Shown here piece after piece: positions 39,601-51,600 of a stretch of 64,000 nt of DNA. Origin of the DNA: Anisus vortex. Its lineage: Eukaryota; Mollusca; Gastropoda; Planorbidae. The stretch spans positions 1,860,001-1,924,000 of the forward strand of contig OX421494.1 in the NCBI GenBank assembly GCA_949126835.1, in the 5' to 3' direction. The notes below the pieces were generated by a model. The model did not search any database. It was not told where the DNA came from and worked only from the letters and a program-made list of their open reading frames with translations. Numbering within the stretch: position 1 is the first letter of the stretch; each line of letters starts with the position of its first letter. A program made the position numbers and the translations under genes.

Positions 39601-42600
39601 CTGTGCCTCTGCTGTTTGTTCCTGTGTTGACTTCATATAGTAAGTAAGACTTATGTCTGTGCCTCTGCTGTTTGTTCCTGTGTTGACTTCATATAGTAAG
39701 TAAGACTTATGTCTGTGCCTCTGCTGTTTGTTCCTGTGTGGTCTTCATATAGTAAGTAAGACTTATGTCTGTGCCTCTGCTGTTTGTTCCTGTGTGGTCT
39801 TCATATAGTAAGTAAGACTTATGTCTGTACCTCTGCTGTTTGTTCCTGTGTGGTCTTCATATAGTAAGTAAGACTTTTGTCTGTGCCTCTGCTGTTTGTT
39901 CCTGTGTGGTCTTCATATAGTAAGTAAGACTTATGTCTGTGCCTCTGCTGTTTGTTCCTGTGTTGACTTCATATAGTAAGTAAGACTTATGTCTGTGCCT
40001 CTGCTGTTTGTTCCTGTGTGGTCTTCATATAGTAAGTAAGACTTATGTCTGTGCCTCTGCTGTTTGTTCCTGTGTTGACTTCATATAGTAAGTAAGACTT
40101 ATGTCTGTGCCTCTGCTGTTTGTTCCTGTGTGGTCTTCATATAGTAAGTAAGACTTATGTCTGTGCCTCTGCTGTTTGTTCCTGTGTGGTCTTCATATAG
40201 TAAGTAAGACTTATGTCTGTGCCTCTGCTGTTTGTTCCTGTGTGGTCTTCATATAGTAAGTAAGACTTATGTCTGTGCCTCTGCTGTTTGTTCCTGTGTG
40301 GTCTTCATATAGTAAGTAAGACTTATGTCTGTTCCTCTGCTGTTTGTTCCTGTGTGGTCTTCATATAGTAAGTAAGACTTACGTCTGTTTACTTTGTATT
40401 TGATTGTGTCATCTCAACTAAACAGTGACCAGATGCATATTTTTTTTCCTCCCTAACAGTCCTATGCAATTGATCCCAAGGGTAAGAACAAATCTGCCAA
40501 CTTTGCTTCAAGTAGCTTGCATTCATCATCTCCTAGCTCTTCAACTGAAAATGAAAATGGGACAAGTTGGAAGCTGGACAATCTGTGTTTCCCTACTGGG
40601 TAAAACATAATGTTAGATCATTCTTTAAAGACAAACACTAACAATTTAAAAAATGCCTCAAATTAATATAATGTATTTGCAATATTTTTCTCTCTTTAAA
40701 ATGAAATTAAAATGTATTTTGAAACCACATAGTTTAAAGTAAATGAATGTTTGCCAATCTTCAGTATTGAGAGTGTTTAGTTGACAATATTAAGTATTGA
40801 CAAAGCCTAGTATCAGCAATATTGAGCATGTTGAGTACTGATGTTGACAATGTTTAGTATTGGTTGTGTTTTACATGAACAATTTGTAGCAGTGACAGTA
40901 TTGTGCATTGACAAAGTTTAGCATATTTTAAAGCTGATATTTTTGAAACTGCACACAGATTCAACCATCTGGAAGTTGGCAATGAGTCAAGCCTCCTTGA
41001 AGATTTGTCCACACAGAGCACTAGTGAGACAAGATCATCTGTGGAGGCCAACAGTGCCAGGTTAGTTGATTTGTCCACACAGAGCACTAGTGAGACAAGA
41101 TCATCTGTGGAGGCCAACAGTGCCAGGTTAGTTGATTTGTCCACACAGAGCACTAGTGAGACAAGATCATCTGTGGAGGCCAACAGTGCCAGGTTAGTTG
41201 ATTTGTCCACACAGAGCACTAGTGAGACAAGATCATCTGTGGAGGCCAACAGTGCCAGGTTAGTTGATTTGTCCACACAGAGCACTAGTGAGACAAGATC
41301 ATCTGTGGAGGCCAACAGTGCCAGGTTAGTTATGTGAATCCCTTACACTATGTATCAATATACTCACTTACTAGTGATACAAAAGGGGCACGGTGACGGC
41401 GTTGCCACACAATTTTGTAACATCAGTACATACTGAAGGTAGAAATATAATTGCCAGTATTGGACACTCAGTGCTCAAACAGAAATTAATAATACTGCAA
41501 CATGATTATTGCATGTTGGTCTTATGGCTTGTATAGTTTTCTTCTGTGTTCATCTTCAATACAATAAAGTAATATTGCTCAGTCTTAAAAAACATTGTAG
41601 GTGCAAATAATACTGGTCTACTGGCATAAGCAGGAATTGTTGTATCAGAAATTATATTGATTATAGTATTATTTATTTTTTATAGTAAAGTAACAGTATC
41701 CAGTCGGATCAAATTTGATCCATAGGACCGATAAAGCAGCGTTTGCCAGTTTCTGTGTCCACGGCATAATAGGTGATAGTGTGGCCAGCACTATGCACAG
41801 CCGCCTTTACTTTACCCCAACTAAGGTCAGTACCCATCAGAGCTGGGTAGACTCAGGGACACCCTCAAAACCTTGGGAAAAATCCTGCATCGGGAATCAA
41901 ACCCAGGACCTTCGGTACACCAGCTGAACATGCTGCCACTTGGCCACCCGGCCCTCATTTATTTGTTATACTTCAAAAAATGTGAAATGAGATTGAAACT
42001 CCATGTAACTTATATTCTAGCAATGAGCTCAGATTTGAAGAGTGTGACCAGGACAAAAGCTCACTATTAGAAGTGATGGTAATTCTGTTACCCAAGTCTT
42101 ATCAACAGTTTTATTGATGTTGAAATTGATCTTTCACTATTTATGTTACTCAATTGATATTTTGTTCTTTTTTCTTTCAAATATAATTCTCTAAATGTTT
42201 CTTTTACATTGATATTTTATTTTTGTCTTAAAAAAAAAATTATTAACCATATTTTTGGGGCAAGTTGCTATGTTTAAGGTTTGATTACTTTAAATATAAA
42301 GCAGAAACAGTAGGGTAACACATACTTGTTTTATAATAATGTTTTAAATTTATACTTTCAATTAAAGTATCAATAAACATGATTATGTATATATATAATA
42401 TTATTTTCTTTTTTTGTTAGGAGCTGAGAAAGTTTGTTGGGAAAAAATGATTTGATTTTTATAATTTGGGAAAATTCACCAAAGTTTGGGAAATTTTTTC
42501 AAATTTGGCTAAATGATTAACTATGTTATTAATTAAGAAGATATTAACTTTCATGATTTTTTAAAATCTAAAAATGTTCTATGAGGACTTGAAAAACATC

Positions 42601-45600
42601 CATAAATATTTGACTATATGTGTTCTACCTAGATATACATTACCAGAAATCAAGCTATTTAACACTTCCTAGTAACAATTAGTTTGTAAAGTTTGGGAAT
42701 TTTAATAATGATTTTAGAGTAAGAACTTGTATATAAAAACACAATGTATTCAATTTTTTACTTTCTTTGTTTTGTTGTTCTTATTATTTTCTTTCCCATC
42801 GTTTTTTTGTTGTTTTCAAATGCCAAAAAAGTGTCGACCATAGAATAAGCACCCAGCTTATTTTTCTGTTCACATTGATATTCACCACTATATTCAAATT
42901 ATTCCTACGGGCTGTAAACCTAACCTATATAACAATAGGTGTAGCATTAATTATAGTCAACATCTCCTGTAAATACTTTGTTCAAAGTTTACTACTAATT
43001 TTTGAAAACATAATTTATTCATTGGTAACTGTTGATTAATCACACCAAAGTATGACAATGACAATTTATTTCTTAATTTAGGATCATGCATTAGAACAAC
43101 AAGGGGAGATGCAGCTAAAGCATTTTATGTTGTTTTTAAAGTTTGGTGGAGAATTAAAGATAAGAAAGTTATGCAGTGCTTGATAACTGACATGATAACT
43201 GACTTGATAAATGACTTGATAACTGACATGACAACTGACATGATAACTGACTTGATAAATGACTTGATAACTGACATGACTACTGACATGATAACTGACT
43301 TGATAACTGACTTGATAACTGACATGATAACTGACTTGATAACTGACATGATAACTGACTTGATAAATGACTTGATAACTGACATGACTACTGACATGAT
43401 AACTGACTTGATAACTGACATGACTACTGACTTGATAACTGACATGATAACTGACTTGATAACTGACTTGATAACTGACATGATAACTGACTTGATAACT
43501 GACATGATAAATGACTTGATAACTGACATGACTACTGACATGATAACTGACATGACTACAGACATGACTACTGACATGATAACTTACTTAATAACTGACA
43601 TGACTACTGACATGATAACTGACTTGATAACTGACATGACTACTGACATGATAACTGACATGACTACTGACATAACTGACTTGATAACTGACATGATAAC
43701 TGACTTGATAACTGACATGACTACTGACATGATAACTGACATGACTACAGACATGACTACTGACATGATAACTTACTTAATAACTGACATGACTACTGAC
43801 ATGATAACTGACATGACTACTGACATAACTGACTTGATAACTGACATGATAACTGACTTGGTAAATGACTTGATAACTGACATGATAACTGACTTGATAA
43901 CTGACTTGATAACTGGCATGACTACTGACATGATAACTGACTTGGTAAATGACTTGATAACTGACATAATAACTGACATGACTACTGACATAACTGACTT
44001 GATAACTGACATGATAACTGACTTGGTAAATGACTTGATAACTGACATGATAACTGACTTGATAACTGACTTGATAACTGACTTGATAACTGACTTGATA
44101 ACTGGCATGACTACTGACATGATAACTGACTTGGTAAATGACTTGATAACTGACATGATAAATGACTTGATAACTGACATGATAACTGACTTGCAAACTG
44201 ACTTGATAACTGGCATGACTACTGACATGATAACTGACTTGATAACTGACATGACTACTGACATGATAACTGACTTGGTAAATGACTTGATAACTGACAT
44301 GATAAATGACTTGATAACTGACATGATAACTGACTTGATAACTGGCATGACTACTGACATGATAACTGACTTGGTAAATGACTTGATAACTGACATGATT
44401 ACTAACATGATAACTGACTTGATAAATGACTTGATAACTGACATGATAACTGACATGATAACTGACTTGATAACTGACTTGATAACTGGCATGACTACTG
44501 ACATGATAACTGACTTGATAACTGACATGATTACTAACATGATAACTGACTTGATAAATGACTTGATAACTGACATGACTACTGACATGATAACTGACTT
44601 GATAACTGACATGACTACTGACATGATAACTGACATGACTACTGACATAACTGACTTGATAACTGACTTGATAACTGACTTGATAACTGACATGATAACT
44701 GACTTGATAACTGACATGACTACTGACATGATAACTGGCATGACTACTGACATGATAACTGACATGACTACTAACATGATAACTGACTTGATAAATGACT
44801 TGATAACTGGCATGACTACTGACATGATAACTGACTTGATAACTGACATGACTACTGACATGATAACTGACTTGGTAAATGACTTGATAACTGACATGAT
44901 AAATGACTTGATAACTGACATGATAACTGACTTGATAACTGACTTGATAACTGGCATGACTACTGACATGATAACTGACTTGGTAAATGACTTGATAACT
45001 GACATGATAAATGGCTTGATAACTGACATGATAACTGATTTGATAACTGACACGACTACTAACATAACTGACTTGATAACTGACATGATAACTGACTTGA
45101 TAACTGACTTGATAACTGGCATGACTACTGACATGATAACTGACTTGATAACTGACATGACTACTACTACTAACATGATAACTGACTTGATAACTGACAT
45201 GACTACTGACATGATAACTGACATGACTACTGACATAACTGACTTGATAACTGACTTGATAACTGACATGATAACTGACTTGATAACTGGCATGACTACT
45301 GACATGATAACTGACTTGATAACTGACATGACTACTAACATGATAACTGACTTGATAAATGACTTGATAACTGACATTACTACTGACATGATAACTGACT
45401 TGATAACTGACATGTTTACTGACATGATAACTGACTTGATCACTGACATGACTACTGACATGATAACTGACTTGATAAATGACTTGATAACTGACATGTT
45501 AACTGATTTGATAAATTCACTTGATAACTGACATGATAAATGACTTGATAACTGACTACTTCTATGCTGGTTGAGTCAATGTTACAATGTAGCTGTAAAT

Positions 45601-48600
45601 GTGATAATTTTATTTCACAGTCCAATAGCCTGAGAGTGAAACCAGCATCACATTTCTCTCATCAGTATCAAGCCAAAGTGTTGAAACCTAGCAGTGGAAG
45701 TTTAGGTCAGCTACAACAAGAAACTATCAGATGCCAGTCTAGCTGCAGTGAAGGAAGAGCATCCACATTACCCAGAGACTTCCTGCAGGAGAGGTAGTAG
45801 ATGTACCATTTGTTCCCTCCCTTTGTGTAAGCTGAAATAAACTAGAATGTACAGTGAAGAATCAAAGACTATCTTTGTAACAGTTGTTCTATGTGCATTA
45901 GTTCCTAGTACAGCTCATTTTTTAAACTTCCATCTACTACAATTAAGGTGGAGTAATGCATCTGGTGTTGATGAAAATATTGCTGTACAAACAAACACTG
46001 TGAAAAAACTGACTTGCAGCTTCCAGCAGCGACTACATCAAGTAAGCAGTTAGTTGACTCTATTATTTATTTACTTATACACATTCAGTACATTGAATTG
46101 CAGCAATCCTTGGCTCAATGCTCACTTTGTACACATTGAATTGAAGCAAACCTTGGCTTGATGCTCACTTTGTACACATTGAATTGCAGCAATCCTTGGC
46201 TTGATGCTCACTTTGTACACATTTAATTGCAGCAATCCTTGGCTTGATGCTCACTTTGTACACATTCAATTGCAGCAATCCTTGGCTTGATGCTCACTTT
46301 GTACACATTCAATTGCAGCAATCCTTGGCTAAATGCTCACTTTGTACACATTGAATTGCAGCAATCCTTGGCTTGATGCTCACTTTGTACACATTCAATT
46401 GCATCAATCCTTGGCTTGATGCTCACTTTGTACACATTTAATTGCAGCAATCCTTGGCTTGATGCTCACTTTGTACACATTCAATTGCAGCAATCCTTGG
46501 CTTGATGCTCACTTTGTACAAATTGAATTGCAGCAATCCTTGGCTTTATTGATGGTCACTTTGTACAAATTGAATTGCATCAAACCTTGGCTTTATTGAT
46601 GCTCACTTTGTACACATTGCATTGCAGCAATCGTTGGCTTTATTGATGCTCACTTTGTACACATTGAATTGCAGCAACTCTTGGCTTTATTGATGCTCTT
46701 TGTACAGATTTAGGGAAAAAACCTTGCATAGTGTAGAGGAGTAGACAAATACTTACACATATAAGTAATTAGGGACAATGAGGGTTTCTGGTATTACTTT
46801 AACAATTCTGTACCTTCAAAGCTGGCAAAGTGTGGAACACCATTGATAGGCTCCAATTAAGAGTATACCAGTGGGCTAACACAAAGTGGACATTAGTAGA
46901 TTTCATTATACCGGCAAGAGCCACAGGGAATTGGTGGGGAGGAAGAAATATGCACAACAGCCCGTTTTGCCAAGCCCGGTGCCCGGATCTTATCTTATAC
47001 ATTACAGATACTCCTTCTATAAAGAAGATTATTGCGTCCTATGCTTTTCTGGCCTATAGTCTGTAATTTGTGCTACCGGGTGAAAGTGCAGGAAAACGTA
47101 CGAGTTACCATGTAAATAATCTGGGGGGTAATCCACAGGTGGGGAGAGGCCGAGTACTGCATGTGACTGGAACCCGCACCCTTTGTTTTTCGCGGTCTCA
47201 GGGTGGCTAGTCTTGTACAGGATCTTGGTGTGTAACATTGATCCACCCCATTTCATTTTATGCCCTGAGATGGAAGGCTTTTCCGGTTTTCTTTTTAGAG
47301 ACACATAAGATCAATACTGTTTAAACAGTAAAACTGTTGTTTTTCCAAATAATAAAACAGTAAACAGCTGTTGTTGTTTTTTCTAACAGTTTAGCAATTT
47401 TTTTACATAAAAAAGATGTCCAAAGTTTGATATTGAACTGTGTCTTGATATTAGGATGTGCTAGAACTCCATCCCCAACACTGTTAGAGCCACTCGTAGA
47501 GACAGAAGCTACTATCTGCGAGACACTAACCAAATTCAAGGCTTTGGAAATAATTGAGACAGTGTCTCTCAGACAAGTCGCTTTATGCATTAATAAAAAT
47601 ATTACTATACGGGTTGTTGCCTGTACATAGTGCAATTACAATTTAAACTAATAAAACATAGATTCATTACATAGCAATTGCTGCACCATTTCATGAAAGA
47701 AAAAAGAAATTTTGTCATTTTGTCTCCAAAGTTTTGGTGTAAAAGCTTTAAATATCTCTCCCTGTCTCACTTTTAGCACCATCTTCGTCAAGCAATACTG
47801 AAGGGAAGTATGGCACCTAAAGGTAGCACAGAAATACAATCATCAAGTGCTGTAAGTTCAAATCTAGTGCCATTAACTCTTTCACTGCATACATAAAACC
47901 ATTTGAAACTGTAATACCATTAACTCTTTCACTGCACAGATAAACCTTTTGAAACTGTAATACTATTAACTCTTTCACTGCACAGATAAACCTTTTGAAA
48001 CTGTAATACCATTAACTCTTTCACTGCACAGATAAACCTTTTGAAACTGTAATACCATTAACTCTTTCACTGCACAGATAAACCATTTAAAACTGTATTC
48101 TCTTTCACTGCACAGATAAACCTTTTGAAACTGTAATACCATTAACTCTTTCACTGCACAGATAAACCTTTTGAAACTGTAATACTATTAACTCTTTCAC
48201 TGCACAGATAAACCATTTAAAACTGTATTCTCTTTCACTGCACAGATAAACCTTTTGAAACTGTAATACCATTAACTCTTTCACTGCACAGATAAACCTT
48301 TTGAAACTGTAATACCATTAACTCTTTCACTGCACAGATAAACCTTTTGAAACTGTAATACTATTAACTCTTTCACTGCACAGATTAACCTTTTGAAACT
48401 GTAATACTATTAACTCTTTCACTGCACAGATAAACCTTTTGAAACTGTAATACCATTAACTCTTTCACTGCACAGATAAACCTTTTGAAACTGTAATACC
48501 ATTAACTCTTTCACTGCACAGATAAACCTTTTGAAACTGTAATACTATTAACTCTTTCACTGCACAGATAAACCTTTTGAAACTGTAATACCATTAACTC

Positions 48601-51600
48601 TTTCACTGCACAGATAAACCTTTTGAAACTGTAATACTATTAACTCTTTCACTGCACAGATTAACCTTTTGAAACTGTAATACTATTAACTCTTTCACTG
48701 CACAGATAAACCTTTTGAAACTGTAATACCATTAACTCTTTCACTGCACAGATAAACCTTTTGAAACTGTAATACCATTAACTCTTTCACTGCACAGATA
48801 AACCTTTTGAAACTGTAATACTATTAACTCTTTCACTGCACAGATAAACCTTTTGAAACTGTAATACCATTAACTCTTTCACTGCACAGATAAACCTTTT
48901 GAAACTGTAATACTATTAACTCTTTCACTGCACAGATAAACCTTTTGAAACTGTAATACTATTAACTCTTTCACTGCACAGATAAACCTTTTGAAACTGT
49001 AATACCATTAACTCTTTCACTGCACAGATAAACCTTTTGAAACTGTAATACCATTAACTCTTTCACTGCACAGATAAACCTTTTGAAACTGTAATACCGT
49101 TAACTCTTTCACTGCACAGATAAACCTTTTGAAACTGTAATACCATTAACTCTTTCACTGCACAGATAAACCTTTTAAAACCGTAATACTATTAACTCTT
49201 TCACTGCACAGATAAACCTTTTGAAACTGTAATACCATTAACTCTTTCACTGCACAGATAAACCATTTAAAACTGTAATACTATTAACTCTTTCACTGCA
49301 CAGATAAACCATTTAAAACTGTAATACTATTAACTCTTTCACTGCACAGATAAACCATTTAAAACTGTAATACTATTAACTCTTTCACTGCACAGATAAA
49401 CCTTTTGAAACTGTAATACTATTAACTCTTTCACTGCACAGATAAACCTTTTGAAACTGTAATACTATTAACTCTTTCACTGCACAGATAAACCTTTTGA
49501 AACTGTAATACCATTAACTCTTTCACTGCACAGATAAACCATTTAAAACTGTATTCTCTTTCACTGCACAGATAAACCTTTTGAAACTGTAATACCATTA
49601 ACTCTTTCACTGCACAGATAAACCTTTTGAAACTGTAATACTATTAACTCTTTCACTGCACAGATAAACCATTTAAAACTGTATTCTCTTTCACTGCACA
49701 GATAAACCTTTTGAAACTGTAATACCATTAACTCTTTCACTGCACAGATAAACCTTTTGAAACTGTAATACTATTAACTCTTTCACTGCACAGATAAACC
49801 ATTTAAAACTGTATTCTCTTTCACTGCACAGATAAACCTTTTGAAACTGTAATACCATTAACTCTTTCACTGCACAGATAAACCTTTTGAAACTGTAATA
49901 CCATTAACTCTTTCACTGCACAGATAAACCTTTTGAAACTGTAATACTATTAACTCTTTCACTGCACAGATTAACCTTTTGAAACTGTAATACTATTAAC
50001 TCTTTCACTGCACAGATAAACCTTTTGAAACTGTAATACCATTAACTCTTTCACTGCACAGATAAACCTTTTGAAACTGTAATACCATTAACTCTTTCAC
50101 TGCACAGATAAACCTTTTGAAACTGTAATACTATTAACTCTTTCACTGCACAGATAAACCTTTTGAAACTGTAATACCATTAACTCTTTCACTGCACAGA
50201 TAAACCTTTTGAAACTGTAATACTATTAACTCTTTCACTGCACAGATTAACCTTTTGAAACTGTAATACTATTAACTCTTTCACTGCACAGATAAACCTT
50301 TTGAAACTGTAATACCATTAACTCTTTCACTGCACAGATAAACCTTTTGAAACTGTAATACCATTAACTCTTTCACTGCACAGATAAACCTTTTGAAACT
50401 GTAATACTATTAACTCTTTCACTGCACAGATAAACCTTTTGAAACTGTAATACCATTAACTCTTTCACTGCACAGATAAACCTTTTGAAACTGTAATACT
50501 ATTAACTCTTTCACTGCACAGATAAACCTTTTGAAACTGTAATACTATTAACTCTTTCACTGCACAGATAAACCTTTTGAAACTGTAATACCATTAACTC
50601 TTTCACTGCACAGATAAACCTTTTGAAACTGTAATACCATTAACTCTTTCACTGCACAGATAAACCTTTTGAAACTGTAATACCGTTAACTCTTTCACTG
50701 CACAGATAAACCTTTTGAAACTGTAATACCATTAACTCTTTCACTGCACAGATAAACCTTTTAAAACCGTAATACTATTAACTCTTTCACTGCACAGATA
50801 AACCTTTTGAAACTGTAATACCATTAACTCTTTCACTGCACAGATAAACCATTTAAAACTGTAATACTATTAACTCTTTCACTGCACAGATAAACCATTT
50901 AAAACTGTAATACTATTAACTCTTTCACTGCACAGATAAACCATTTAAAACTGTAATACTATTAACTCTTTCACTGCACAGATAAACCTTTTGAAACTGT
51001 AATACTATTAACTCTTTCACTGCACAGATAAACCTTTTGAAACTGTAATACTATTAACTCTTTCACTGCACAGATAAACCTTTTGAAACTGTAATACCAT
51101 TAACTCTTTCACTGCACAGATAAACCATTTAAAACTGTATTCTCTTTCACTGCACAGATAAACCTTTTGAAACTGTAATACCATTAACTCTTTCACTGCA
51201 CAGATAAACCTTTTGAAACTGTAATACTATTAACTCTTTCACTGCACAGATAAACCATTTAAAACTGTATTCTCTTTCACTGCACAGATAAACCTTTTGA
51301 AACTGTAATACCATTAACTCTTTCACTGCACAGATAAACCGTTTGAAGCGGTAATACCATTAACTCTTTCGCTGCACACATAAACCATTTAAAACTGCAG
51401 ACCTGCCTACCCGTACGCTTTGGGCGTATTTTCGTACGCTTTAGGATACAAAATACGGCTGTTACACCGAACGTCTTAAAAATACGACTTCTTGAATAAA
51501 AAAAATATGATTTCGCAATTTTTCGTTTTTATTTCTATTTTTTTCGGTAATTAGACGATCACTAAATCGCAGTTACATAAAACTGATGTTTTGATTGGTC

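Noticed and set aside
41703..41956. A tRNA gene
   Set aside because: Only the promoter-like boxes resemble a tRNA; there is no complete cloverleaf, and a second copy at 58178 shows it is a dispersed SINE.
43082..43170. An extra TEX14-like exon
   Set aside because: The acceptor is good and the peptide plausible, but no GT donor restores the phase 0 needed by exon 15, and exon 14 joins exon 15 directly in phase.
43171..45531. A 786-codon open frame and a 574-codon frame on the other strand
   Set aside because: Both follow from a 12-bp repeat. There is no non-repeat protein sequence attached.
47427..47630. A small host gene inside intron 16
   Set aside because: A 67-codon frame with no recognisable domain or splice context; chance or repeat-derived.
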